A stretch of 64,000 nt of DNA from Crossaster papposus (lineage: Eukaryota > Echinodermata > Asteroidea > Velatida > Solasteridae): NCBI GenBank assembly GCA_037893245.1, contig JBAIAA010000251.1, positions 372,001-436,000 of the forward strand. The letters are read 5' to 3'. The translations under genes and the position numbers were made by a program. Below the pieces are notes generated by a model that was not told where the DNA came from, made no database searches, and worked only from the letters and a program-made list of their open reading frames with translations. This document shows, one piece after another, positions 1 to 10,920 of the stretch (its first letter is position 1; each line of letters begins with the position of its first letter).

Positions 1-2
1 AG

Positions 3-251
3 CCCCAGGGTCCCCAGCAACTCTGCTTCCCCCTTAGCCCCATGACGACGGTGAGCGAGGAACCCATGACAGCGAACCCCGAACCAGAACCAGTGAGCGA
101 AGATCCCCCGCGTAAGAAGATGAAATTGGCCATCGTCAAAGAGAAGATCTCCCGCTGCACGTACCTGGACGGGGAACTAGTCCACGAGGAGGTCATCCAC
201 AACAAGTTCCGGAAACCGGTCGACGCCAACTGCTACCATGTGCCGACTTAG
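3..251 (+). CDS. 3' end of an unrecognised open reading frame
   Basis: The frame is open from the left edge of the window to a TAG at 249-251. An ATG lies at 42, but the frame is already open before it, so the start may lie outside the window. The visible product is acidic and proline-rich first, then has a short basic stretch (RKKMKL), then a mixed tail ending in HVPT. I recognise no domain. It could be the C-terminus of a host gene or of a retrotransposon polyprotein. A purine-rich run follows the stop directly, and the next 1.8 kb is repeat-rich and non-coding, as after a retroelement gene, but I see no clear LTR ends. Confidence 0.35.
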   Translation, partial: PQGPQQLCFPLSPMTTVSEEPMTANPEPEPVSEDPPRKKMKLAIVKEKISRCTYLDGELVHEEVIHNKFRKPVDANCYHVPT

Positions 252-1164
252 AGCAAGGGAAAATCATGGACTCTTGATCAAACCCAATGACTCCGAAGTT
301 GTTTGTAGAATATTTGTGATTTTGAATAATTGTGCGCGATTTTAAAGTACGTATGTTTCCTGCCAGATTTTTGTTGAAAAGTTCATATACTGTTGTATTT
401 AACCACTTTGTATAATTTGAAGTCGTTCTGAAGAAGTTGTGTTTTATATAAAAAAGGAATTCATGTAATTTCATGTTAACTTCATGTGCAGTAGAGTTCC
501 TCACCACAGTGAGGGTTATAAAAAATGTATAAATTCTACAGCACTGTATAAATTACGTGTGAGTGTAGGTAAACCTCACGTGTGCAGGATTTCAGGTAAA
601 CCTCACGCGGTTTTATTTGAAAAATTAGGTTAACTTTATCATTATCATTGTATAGAGATGTTGTCACCTGTTTCTTATTTTGTTTATTAAGCTGTTTAGT
701 CCGAGACGGACTAAGCTTAGCTGGGGCCTGTGTGGCGAAACAGGGTACAGGTATATGCCGACTTGTAATGAAGTCTAGTTTGTTAATAATTAATGCGCGC
801 GGTCACTGCAACCAATCAGCAGCGCGTATTGCACCCGACCTGGGGCCTGCTGAAATGTGGTTGTGTTGGCCTGATTGTCAGTTGTCCGGAAGACAGCGTC
901 TGTGCGGAGAGTCATACATGTACGTTGAGTTCGTTGTTCGTAATCTAAGAATCTGAGTAGCGCTGAACTGACGGCAGAAGCTGCACACCGTTGAGACCGG
1001 TAGGTGGAATTGTACTGGGGTATAACTAGTAATTATTGTGTCGAGATTGGTATTACAGCAAGTGGGAGTAAGATTCGTAATCCGAGGTTTTGTTGGCTAG
1101 TGGGACATTGATTTGTGTGGTTTGCCAGTCGTTGTTACTGCGAGGCAATCCTGTAATCATTGAG
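252..1164. other. No supported gene
   Basis: AT-rich to mixed sequence. A 102-codon open stretch on the plus strand (648-956) lacks any recognisable domain and is probably chance. The words 'gtgaggtttac' and 'gtgagggtta' start to appear here and become frequent downstream. Confidence 0.4.
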
Positions 1165-1860
1165 CTAGCCTGAGGGTTACCCAAACTTGTGCGAGGGTTA
1201 CCAAACTCGTGTAGGATTACTGTTCCCTGTTCTGAGCTCTTGTGAGGGTTACCCAAACTTGTGCGAGGGTTACCAAACTCATAAAGGATTAGGCCAACTG
1301 TTCCCTGTTCTGAGTTCTCGTGAGGGTTACCTAAACTTGTGGAAGGTTACTATTTACTAGGCTGAGCTCACTTGAGGGTTACACAAGGTTGTGTGAGGGT
1401 TATTATTGTTAAGTACCCCAAAGTACAATTCACGTGACCACGTTGGATTTATTTGTGCATGGTTAATCAGCCTACCCGTTGTTAATTACCCCACTTATTT
1501 TGTCGTTATTTATATTGTCACATAAGGATAAGGATTATAATTGTATTAACTGTTACAGGTGTGAGGGTTATCACACGTAAGGATTGTATTGTATAGGCCC
1601 TGTGAGGATTATATTGTATAAGCACAGTGAGGATTATCACAAGTTATAAGTTTATTTAAGTGGTGCAGTTGACCAATAAGGTTTATTAGTAAAAGTTAGC
1701 CTAGCACGTGGTGCAGTTGACCACGTGAGGATCATTGTATTTAAGTATTATAATTGAAGCTTGGATCAAGAGAATAAGACCAATTATTGTTCGTCTTCGG
1801 AATACTTGTCACTGTGAGGTTTATTTGTATTGCGAGGTTTATTAGGACCAAATAATTAGT
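1165..1860. repeat. Degenerate 70-80 bp tandem repeat rich in GTGAGGGTTA
   Basis: Two clear units of about 70-80 bp lie at about 1169-1239 and 1240-1318, with a third decayed one to about 1370. Each has two 'gagggttac' words and a 'ctgttccctgttctgag' core. Looser copies of the GAGGGTTA word, plus 'gtgaggatta' variants, continue to about 1860. No coding is visible. It could be the inside of a long, repeat-rich LTR following the ORF at 3-251, but I cannot define ends. Confidence 0.6.
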
Positions 1861-2481
1861 GTTATGTTATATTACATACAGTTAATCACTCAATCACAAA
1901 ACGGTGGTATCTTTCCACCAAACGAGCCGCCCCTAGGTTAAGTCCGCCGTTCGTTAATTGTCCCCCCTTGCGTCTGGGTAGCCGCTCATCCTTGCGCGAG
2001 GCTAATACATATATTTGTTGGATAATAAGAGTTGGTTGGAGTCCTGGGATAATAAGACCAGTCCCCATCTAGGTCCTCCGCCGGTTCCGCCACAGTATCA
2101 GTATGATACAAATATAATGGTAACTACCAATTGGTTATGAAGTAAAAACCACATTATATCATGGAAATACCTCGCATGTATTTATCAAATTTAGAGAAAA
2201 ATATGAAGAAAAGTTAACAGGAAAACACAAAATGATGATCCTTTAACCAATGTTACTTACAGTCATAAGGCCTACATGTATCACTAATTGAGACCTACAT
2301 CAGGGAGATATTCACTCAACTATTTAATGTATGATTGACTTTTACAGACAAACATATCCATTGAGATAACATTTAAATATAGCGGTATGTTCTTACAACT
2401 AACCATTTTAACTGCTAATTTAGTAATTAACATCTGTTCATAGTGCCAAGCACATCTAGGAGTCTTTGCCAAGTTACTATT
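1861..2481. other. Non-coding; 3' flank of the XPG-like gene
   Basis: AT-rich sequence with no supported ORF. It holds the left copy of the direct repeat at 2150-2182 and the putative 3' untranslated region of the minus-strand gene that starts near 7.1 kb. Confidence 0.4.
2150..2182 (+). repeat. Left copy of a ~33-bp direct repeat bracketing the XPG-like gene
   Basis: The segment starting 'cacattatatcatggaaata' recurs in the same orientation at 7219-7251. About 31 bases are aligned with one mismatch (ccTCGC against tcTCGC) before similarity stops. The two copies flank the whole coding block and little else, so they may mark the ends of a mobile unit. Confidence 0.7.
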
Positions 2482-5400
2482 TTAAGTTTTACCGAAGACA
2501 TTTTTACATTCTGCAACCAAGCCACTTTGACATCTGCAGAATGAACAGCAGGGTTCAGCGTTCCCGAAGCATGGACACCTTTGTGTCCCACATTTCAGAC
2601 AGTTACAGTGGGTAGCAAAGTGTTCAGGGATTGGGTTTGAGCACAGAATTGGTGTAAGGAGGTCGTCAACCTCCTCAAACCCATACTGCATTGGATCCAG
2701 GTGATCATGTGTGGTGGACAAGAGGGACACCATCTCGTTTGTGACGTACATTGCTCTGAGGATATGTAGTCTTGTTGCTGAGCTAGTTGGCGGTAGCTGC
2801 TGTAAGGTCACATATTTACTGTGGTGGTACAATTCATTTCGGAGCTGGTCCACCTTCTTCAGTTTCGTTCCTTTCTTCAATACACGGGTGAGATATTCTT
2901 CAGCCTTGTCAATTGTGTCATCAACTGTCTTGGTGCCAAAGTCATTCAGGTAGTTCTCTGGGTTTGTCGTCAGAGCAGCATGCTTAGTACCAATCTTGCT
3001 GGTGTAATCACAACCAGTTAAAACGTGAACTGCGGGCAAGACCTGACACAAGTTCTTTCCAAGCTGTGCTGCCAGCACATGGATTGGGATGAATCGTGTA
3101 GAATCTCCAACTCCAGCTTTCACCCAAAGTTCGGTTAGTCCGTGGCTATGCAACACGTTCCAGTAGTACACCATGAGGACGAACACATCTGTATCTGCTG
3201 AAAGGACAATAATCCGACCGATTCCGTGTGTAACTGCATGCATCGCATGTGGGACTATCCGAGCATCGGCTTCCTCCATGGTGATGTTCAAGTCAGCAAC
3301 CTCTGCTCCTGCTGTAGAGCATGGCAGTTCAGTTCCATCTGGGCTCCGAAAGTTACTAACGACCACATCAGGTGTTGGTTCGTTCCATCTGTATGCTAAA
3401 GCCTCTTGGTGAAGGAGTGACTTATCGATGGCCAGAATCTGTCCATTTCCCGAGGAATAGGCGTTTCCCTTTGCACATCATGAACCTCGATGGGGAACTT
3501 CTTCTCCCGTCGTTGGCGCTCAGAGTCCTTGATAGACTTGTCCATGTATGAATCAAACACTAAGTCAATTCGTGAGGCACCCTTTGCTGACGACTGAATG
3601 AAACTCAGGAAGGAATCGCTAAATTCACCAAAGCTACTACTACCCTTCTCTTTGATCTTCCGAACGTTTGCCATGACATCAACAATGTACCCAGTCTTCG
3701 CTGAATCAGACGTCGGTGGTGTCTTTGGACAGTCTTCACGAAGGTGCTTCTCCAGCTCCTTAACTAATTCGCTTTTGGTGGCTTTCGTCATGAGACCTTC
3801 TTCAGTAAACAGTGGCGAAGTTGAACACACATCATACTGAAGTAGTTCATCCATCGACCTTCCACGTTCCTTGGCTATGTTAAACAATCTCACCATCTGG
3901 GCATCTTCCTTTTTGCTTTTTGCTGATTTGACTGTGCCTTTCTTGGAAGTCGCAGGTGTTTTGTGAATAGAAGCAAATGTTCTGAGGTTTGTCCGGTGGA
4001 TGGTTTCCGTGAGTCTGACTGTTTTTTCACAGAACCGTTTTTTCCGGAGTTTCTCATATGCAACCTTCCCAATCTGCTCTGCATTCAACAACTGGTTCCT
4101 AATCTCATCTGTCATCACATCATTGGTTTGGATGTTGTGAAGCCTGCTATCCGTTGGTGGCATGGTGAATGGATTCTCATTCCTTTGAATTACGTCCAGA
4201 ATGGCTTGAATGTTGGTCTCCTCAAATTCGGTTGCTGCCCTGCTGAAAGCCCGGTTTACATCCAACTCATAGGATGTTGTTCCCAGACCAGCAAGTTCTC
4301 TATGCAGGTTGGTAATCGCCAGCATCTCGTGATATACTATCTCCCATTTGGCAACATATTGTTTCTTCTTAGAACTGCCAATTATACCCGAAACACTTTT
4401 CTGTGCCCTGTTTATCGTTTGTTCCAATGCAATGTCTGCTCCCACAGCTTTGAAGCACCCTGGAGTTCGTTTCACGGCAAACTTTCCCTCCATGAATGCC
4501 GTGTGAATTCCTGGTGCAGTTTCAGGTAACCGTTTCATATCCTCCAAGTACATTGAGCACCACCGTAGGTAGTTTGTGGAATCGAAGGCTGCGAATAACG
4601 GTAACAAGTCCTGAATGGACTGGAGTTGGAGATTCCAGTTCCCCTCACGATCACTGCGTACAAGGTTCTCCAGGTAGGACATTAGATGGAGGAATCTATC
4701 CCAGTATTTGAACGTCTCGCTCTCCTCACTGCACTTAAGGATATACTGATCAAAGTCATGGATGAGATGGATGAGATCAGAATTGTTAGCCTGAAACTGT
4801 TGAAGAAGGGAACACTCTCCACACGGTTCTTTTCTGCTACCTTAGCTCTGAACTGCACAAGGTGATCAAGCAATTCTGTGTATCTGGTCACATGGTCAAC
4901 ATTCTTGAAAAATGACTCAAACTCCAGCCTTGCAAATGATTCCTTCAGCAACTGCAGTCCTTTTAGAGATCTCACATAGTTTTTTCCACTCAACACTGAA
5001 TCCACGACATTTGACCCAAACACCAAATTCTCTATGAGTATGTTCTCGGCACCACTGCCCTTGAGATACTTCCCCAGACATGCTAGTGCAACCTTAGCCA
5101 TGTGAAAGGAACCAAGGCAAAGTACGATGTTATCGAACTCCTTGGGACGAATCAACTGGATTTCCTTAGCTATACGGTACACACCTTCATCACATGTCAC
5201 AGACAGTTTAGGCTGGTCTAGGTAGTCCAGAACACCTTGCAGATTATTCAGCGCTGTGTACACAGTATCATACTGTGTTACAGGGTACGGGAGGACAGGG
5301 AGAAATCCCACACGTTTGAGGGGTACGTCCTCAACACTCAAAACAGAGTTGGCTGCACTCCATATTGGCATTGTTTGATTCCGAGTTCGTGTGTTCAGAC

Positions 5401-7137
5401 TAAGAGGGTCAGCTTCACAAAGGTCCATTCTACTTAATAACCAAGCTACCTCCTTCGTCCGAACAGCTTCTAAGAGATCATGATTCACTGAATGAGACGT
5501 TGGAACCTTTTATTCCTTGGGCAGATCAGGCTTTTTGGACGGTTTGTAGAATTGTTTCATCTCTTGGCACTTCAATTTAACATTGAATGCTTTACGGCCA
5601 TGTTGAATGTTTGTTTCAGAGCGTTTTGGTTTACTAGCAAGTGAATCTCCATCATCTTGAAACAAGACTGTAACCGTGTCGTGGCTTCCACCCATCCCAG
5701 AAAGGTTAGCTTCGTCATGATCAAAGTTGTCGAATGCTCCCATTGTGAACATCCCTTTGTCAAAGTGGCTTGGGAACGGAACGGTATCAGTGCTTTTTGC
5801 TACAGTAAATGATGCTATGTCATTCTGATGGCGCATAAGCTCGTCATAACTAGAACATAGGCCAAAGCGATTGAAACTTGTTATGAGAGTTTTGCTTTTG
5901 CATGCATCATAGATCGCTTGGCTGTTCATCATGTGAAATGGGGTTCTCTTTCTACCCTGATGTAGGTCATGATACATGATTTGAAACAGACCCTGCATTT
6001 GTCTAGATTTATTTTCAGATAGGCCTACTCTAGTTGTTTGCTCAATTTGTTCATCCTCAGATGTAGCAGTTGCTTCTAATCTGAACAAAGTTTTGAAAAA
6101 CTTCAAGAGGGGTTCTGGAATGTTTACATTATTCCATGATGTTTTTAAATCATTTGCATCACAGAACCGATCATTTAGTTCAAAGTCAGTGTCCAACAAA
6201 GACTGTCTAATCATTTCGGCACATTGTTTGATGGGATCAGTAGAACGAATGGTTTCAGCCATGCTATCAGCAGTCACACTCTTACTGAAAAACATCAGAG
6301 ACTTATTCAACTGTTTTGGCTGTGAATAACATATCAGATCTCCGAAGTGGTTTGTGAGCAGTACTTTCACCTAACGGTTTGTGACACTATCTGAACCATG
6401 TTGTCTCATAGCGTCCCTCACATAACTAAGTTCGTAAGCTTCACCATGTGCAAGACCGGTTTCAATGTCTGCTATTACACTTGCCAAAGCTTTCTGCCTA
6501 CAACTACCAGTTTCATCAGATTTGTCACTACACACACGTTCATACTGAAGTAAATATCTATTTACACATTGTTTGTGACAATACAAGTCTGCCCCGAACA
6601 CTGAATGGATATCTTCTAAATCACAGGTTCTTGTATAAACGTCATCCTGCATAAACACTTTTTGGCTCTCTGTGATTCGGAAATTCGATATTTCTCGTAG
6701 GTTCCTTGATGTTTTGCATTACCACAAATCACACACGTTTGCTTGTAAGTCTTGCATTCAGGAGTTGGTCCCAGACGTGGCATGCTGTTTGAACGTCGAA
6801 CAGCACGCTTAGGCCTGGTGGTATCATCTGGGGACTCGGCTGACCTGCCTTTGCTGATTCTCTCAAGGAGTCTCTTCATGGTGTAAGTCTTGTAACACTC
6901 ATTTGACACATGATACACAAATTCCTCTTGACCTATCAGCTTTAGTCGTTTGCTGACTACGTCTTCTCTGATCGATGCTGCCTCGTGGATTCGCTTGCGA
7001 CCATTTTCAGTGCTTACTGTTGGCTGTGGGGTCGACTTCTGGCAGATTATGCACCTTTTGGGATCAGCGGTCTCTTTTCCCGAGTCAGCTGTACCCGAGT
7101 CAGCCTTAAGCTTTATTGCAGTCTTTTTCTCAGTCAT
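2482..7137 (-). pseudogene. Decayed ~1550-codon gene: paired zinc modules, XPG/FEN1-like nuclease, CXC-like tail
   Basis: One intronless minus-strand gene begins at ATG 7137 and ends at 2482. The reading is broken by frameshifts near 6650, 4805 and 3400 and by in-frame stops at 6371-6373 (TAG) and 5510-5512 (TAA). Protein similarity to itself runs smoothly across each break. N-terminal part: two similar zinc-binding modules, CIIC...YHVSNEC and CVIC...YCHKQC. Middle: a conserved stretch with 'DREGNWNLQL'. Then VFDSY followed by a basic ER-QRR run, as in XPG N-terminal regions. The last 294 codons carry EEADAR, SADTDV and GCDYTSKIGTK, which line up with the acidic catalytic motifs and helix-hairpin-helix of FEN1/XPG nucleases. 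The C-terminus has a cysteine cluster (CNCLKC...CPC...CCSFCRC) like a Tesmin/TSO1 CXC domain. Similar large uncharacterised proteins occur in invertebrate genomes (recollection, not checked). Function is inferred: DNA-binding structure-specific nuclease, possibly of a mobile element. Confidence 0.72.
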
Positions 7138-7218
7138 GGCAGCCACTTGAACAGCAAGCCTGGAAAATGTAAACAATAATAATTACATATTTTTAGCCTA
7201 AAATCATGATTTGTGATA

Positions 7219-7251
7219 CACATTATATCATGGAAATATCTCGCATGTATG
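7219..7251 (+). repeat. Right copy of the ~33-bp direct repeat
   Basis: Same orientation as the copy at 2150-2182, one mismatch in the shared core. It lies about 80 bp upstream of the minus-strand gene's start codon. Confidence 0.7.
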
Positions 7252-7634
7252 CACTTGTCAATTGTAACCGCGCCCCCATCCCCGGGGATGTAGCGGGGAT
7301 GTGATTTTACAAAATGTCACATAATTTTTTTGGAAAAAATAGAACCCATAAGATGGTCGGAAATGGCATCTAACAGTCAACAATCTATGGTTTTAAGGTG
7401 GTTGATATTATTTTGGTGAACTATTTTTGCATACATTTTTTATTTTTACAAGTAACGTTTCTTAATTTGTAATCTTGTAATCAATAATCAGTACTTGCAT
7501 TGCTTCTGCCCGAAAAAATTGCTCCAGTGCCCGAAAATGTGTCATTTATTTAAAACTGGGGGGGGGGGGGCAATTGCCCTATGGTGTCAATAAGTGATCA
7601 AAAGATTTCCCACTTTTTTTTTTCTTCTTTAGTC
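7252..7634. other. No gene; G-run
   Basis: AT-rich DNA with a GC-rich spot ('cccccatccccggggatg', near 7275) and a G homopolymer near 7558-7570. No ORF or RNA gene is supported. Confidence 0.4.
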
Positions 7635-8277
7635 CAGGGGCTGGGTTGGTTTTCGTGTGCATAAAATGTACCCTGTGTTACTCACCATAATTTTGAAGTA
7701 GACTACCCACCTTAGTGGAAAAACTTGGAAAAAGCTATTTTTAGCCTTTTTTTTTAACCCAGGTCGTTTTTCGTTTCCCACATAGCGTTCATTATCCAAT
7801 ATAGTTGAACATGGGTGGGTTAAAATCAAAGCAGGATACCTAATCTAACATATTTAGGTGTAAAAGTGGCAAGGTTGGTCCATTCCTGGCCTTGGTAAGG
7901 CCGTTTATACCTGTACTCCAGATTTTGGGCAAGGTCAAAAATTTGTGACCTTTTGACCTCTGGTGACCTCGTTAGTGACCCGATTAGCATATAACACATA
8001 TCATTGTAAAGAGTGACCCAGGACAAACATTTTGAGTGGACATATGTAACAATGTGATGAATAGGTGAGTAATTATGACCATTTCAATTTCCCCTACCCC
8101 TAAATATTGGCCCCAAATTGCCCGTCCCGACCACATGAAACGATGTCATTTTCTCACTTAGTGCCGGGTTACAAAAGTGTTACCCAAGTTTTTCCACTAA
8201 GGTGGGTAGTCTACTTCAAAATTATGGTGAGTAACATAGGGTACATTTTATGCACACGAAAACCCACCCAGCCCCTG
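7635..8277. mobile_element. Foldback/MITE-type element with ~94-bp terminal inverted repeats
   Basis: Arms at 7635-7728 and 8184-8277 are inverted copies with only a few mismatches; they begin 'caggggctgggt' and end 'acccagcccctg'. The centre is non-coding, with several 'gacct/gtgacc' words. I see no convincing target-site duplication ('ctttagtc' on the left, 'cattatac' on the right). This is a non-autonomous DNA element whose superfamily cannot be told from the arms. Confidence 0.8.
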
Positions 8278-8486
8278 CATTATACAGTATAAAAACAGAT
8301 ACTCAATAGATTCCTTCTCGCAGTTACATACAACACATTATTTTGTTGTCCACCACCTTGTTAATTTTCATTAGAACGTCTTTGGTCGGGATAATTATAT
8401 TTCGAATACGGTACCAAACATCCTTGTATTGGTGATTAATAATATTTTTCCCGGCATTACACCACATTTCTTCCAAGTCGAGAGGG

Positions 8487-8861
8487 GTGGAAATATTACG
8501 TTTCTGTTGCCACTTGGTTAGAACTTTACTAGGTGCGACATCCTCTATGACCATGTTTGCTCGTCTTAATTGGGCTCCTTTTTCAAAAAGAGTCAAGTCA
8601 AAAAAGGCTATTCTTGTCTTCAAAAGTCTCAACAAAATGACTCCTTTGTACATGACAAATATTTTCACACTACTTACAGTTATTCGCGAAACAAGGCAAT
8701 CAACCCACACGGCACTAAAAGTTCCTTTCGCCAAAACAGAATGCTACGCCACAAGTTTCGCAGTGAGTGGTGCAAATATTTGGAATAATCTGCCCGAACA
8801 ATTGCGAACATTAGACTCATTAAGCACATTTAAATCGGAGCTCCGACATGTCATCCGTTAG
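8487..8861 (+). pseudogene. C-terminal fragment of a non-LTR retrotransposon ORF2
   Basis: The open frame of ~124 codons ends at the TAG at 8859-8861 and carries the usual tail of CR1/L2/Jockey-type ORF2 proteins: an 'LNWAPFSKRV' stretch, 'VFKSLNKMTPLYMTN', then 'SGANIWNNLPEQLRTLDSL' and a final 'FKSELRHVI'. Endonuclease and reverse transcriptase domains are missing, so this is a heavily 5'-truncated copy, which is the usual fate of LINEs. On the opposite strand 8324-8500 also looks faintly coding ('WYRIRNIIIPTKDVL'), so a second LINE scrap in inverse orientation may abut it. It has no expected function. Confidence 0.75.
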
Positions 8862-8949
8862 ATATTATGCCAATTGCGCTGATCTACGGAGTTCTAACTT
8901 GGTTGCCACTAATGTGGAGCCAGATGGGAATTTCCCCTTCTCTTTTTTT

Positions 8950-9366
8950 CCCTGCGTTGGCCGTGGTTCTGCTCTCTTGGTTGGCCGTGGTTCTGCTCTC
9001 TGGGTTGGCCGTGGGTCTGCTCTCTGGGTTGGCCGTGGGTCTGCTCTCTGGTTTGGCCGTTGGTCTGCCCGCTGGGTTGGCCGTGGGTCTTCCCGCTAAG
9101 TTGGCCGTGAGTCTGCCCGCTGGGTTAGCCGTGGGTCTTCCCGCTCGGTTGGCCGTGGGTCTTCCCGCTGGGTTGGCCGTGGGTCTTCTCGTTGGGTTGG
9201 CCGTGGGTCTTCCCGCTGGGTTAGCCGTGGGTCTGCTCGCGAAGCTGCCTGTATATCTACTTGTAGGTCTGCCCGCGAAGCTGCCCGTGTGTCTGCCCGT
9301 GGGTCTGCCCGTGGGTCTGCCCGTGGGTCTGCCCGTGGGTCTGCCCGTGGGTCTGCCCGTGGGTCT
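8950..9366 (+). repeat. 24-bp minisatellite grading into 12-bp repeats
   Basis: About 12 degenerate units built on 'ttggccgtgggtctgcc' plus a variable 'cgctggg' spacer run from 8950 to about 9245. Seven near-perfect 12-mers 'gtgggtctgccc' follow to 9366. On the plus strand it reads LAVGLPAG repeats and on the minus strand THGQ repeats, but neither is linked to a recognisable protein except possibly the tail of the neighbouring minus-strand ORF. Confidence 0.85.
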
Positions 9367-9560
9367 TCATATAGATGGGATTGTGCGCTAGATCGTCGGT
9401 CGGCTTCCTGTATCTGGTGATTACCTTCGTGCTCTCTGGTTTCCTGTCGGTGTCTCTCTCCTTTCGAATTGTCTTTATTGTAGCGTACAGTTTGTTTCTT
9501 TGAACTTCTATTCTGTTCCCGTTGTACTCTTTCTGCCCAGGTGATCTTCTCAGCTTTTTC

Positions 9561-10151
9561 TTATTCCTCTTCTTTTTTCTCGTCGTTCCCATCGTTGTTT
9601 TCGGTCATGTATCCTTCAAAATCGTCCTCGTTCTTATCTTCGCTGTGCTCGTCCGTTGATGTCCCGATAATGCGTAGTATGCTGTGGTCTTCTGCCAAGT
9701 GGTCTTTTTCCCCACAGATAAAACACTTCCCTTTAGCTGGACAGTCTCTCGCCAAATGACCCGGCTTCTGACAGATTCTGCACGTTTTGTGTTGTCCTTT
9801 GTGTCTCATGGGTATTGTGAAACTTCCAATCTTCGCAAAGCTGGGTATGGGTTTCTTTAGATCTCTTATTAGCATACTTCGGACTCCGTTTTTCACTTTG
9901 TCGAAGGTGTGATATTGTCTTCTTATGTTAATGACGGTACCGTATTGTGTTAGTGCGCTGACTACGGCATCGTCACCCATCTCGTACGGCACATTTGCAT
10001 ATACTATTGTTGAATTCAAGACTTTGGCACGTTCGCGTTGCATCAGCAACAATGCCACCTACTGATATCTCATCACAATCCCTTTCTTCGGCGAAAGTGA
10101 CGTTATACCACCCATTGTTTAGCTGGGATATGCACTTTGTTGCTTTGCTTG
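9561..10151 (-). pseudogene. ORF1-like zinc-knuckle protein of a non-LTR element (ZCCHC3-like)
   Basis: The main open frame is 10058-9561. It has an RRM-like segment ('IVYANVPYEM...ALTQYGTV...VKNGVRSMLI...PIPSFAKIG'), a well-formed CCHC knuckle (C93, C96, H101, C106) and a second knuckle with His in place of the last Cys (C112, C115, H120, H125). An acidic, D/E/K-rich tail follows. Similarity continues upstream in another frame ('NNGWYNVTFAEERDCDEI', about 10050-10120), so there is a frameshift near 10050. Downstream, a basic K/R-rich stretch in a third frame runs into the THGQ-coding minisatellite. Such RRM plus knuckle proteins are ORF1/gag-type nucleic-acid chaperones of LINEs. The 5' end is cut by the element that starts at 10152. 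Confidence 0.7.
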
Positions 10152-10920
10152 CAGTCAAACCTGCCTTTGCGGACACCTTGATACAGCGGCCACCTGGCTT
10201 CACTGGCCACCTTTGCTTGGTCCCAGTTTGATTCTTGCATAAACATACCTAACCATGTCTTGCTAATGCGGCCACTGTGTAACGCGGCCAGTGTCCAACC
10301 CATAATAGCCCCAGCAAATAAAATGTGTACAATTGCATTGCCGTGAAACCTGTGTACACCGGCCGCAGAAATGAAGGGCGCCCTCTGTTGACTTTATAAT
10401 TTTTCCTGTTGTTTGGTTCCTGGAATTCATACTCGTGTTTTATACAAACGGTACCGAGCGCACAGACTAAAATAGTTCTTGTCGTCGCGACACATGTAAA
10501 CGTACGTGTTCGTTTTATTAAACGTCAGATCGTGGGTGCTTATAGTTTTATTTCATCATTTTGAAGTGTGAATTGCCTATCCATGTGCCTTGAGATTAAA
10601 ATAAATAAATACAATTGGAAAGAAATAATAATTACAGTATATTATGTAAGTTTCTTTTAGCCATTCTTGTGCCTTGAGATTAAAGTAAATAAATACAATT
10701 GGAAAGAAATAAACACAAATTCTGTTTCAGAAAAATTATGTTTTAAATTGACACATATAGTTGTGTTGTTCATAGGTGGGCACACGTACTACATGTACAT
10801 GTACGTATATTCATTAATTATGCGAGCACATAAGTGTGTACGTCTTGCTATAGTGGCCACTTGCGTATAGTGGCCACGAAAACCGGCACCGTCGATGGCT
10901 GCTATATCAAGGTTTGACTG
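10152..10920. mobile_element. Pogo/Tigger-like non-autonomous element
   Basis: The left end reads 'cagtcaaacc' and the right end 'ggtttgactg', a 10-bp terminal inverted repeat. Both subterminal zones carry repeated 'gcggccac' or 'agtggccac' words, a pattern common in Tigger-type MITEs. The right end is followed by TA, but the left is preceded by TTG, so the TA duplication is not intact. There is no transposase ORF. Confidence 0.6.
10584..10712 (+). repeat. Two 45-bp direct repeats inside the pogo-like element
   Basis: Copies at 10584-10628 and 10668-10712 begin 'tgtgccttgagattaaa' and differ by one base (aataaat against gtaaat). The spacer is about 39 bp. Confidence 0.85.

Noticed and set aside
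648-956. 102-codon plus-strand open frame with a hydrophobic front
   Set aside because: Starts with a non-ATG codon, no domain, and lies in repeat-rich DNA; chance is likely.
1165-1860. Possible interstitial telomere (AGGGTTA words)
   Set aside because: The words are spaced by tens of bases inside a 70-80-bp unit and are not contiguous TTAGGG repeats.
252-2095. Long terminal repeat following the ORF at 3-251
   Set aside because: A purine-rich run follows the stop, but no TG...CA ends, target duplication or second copy is visible in the window.
8324-8500. Minus-strand LINE-like fragment ('VWYRIRNIIIPTKDVL')
   Set aside because: Too short to assign, and partly antisense to the clearer plus-strand ORF2 tail; noted only within that entry.
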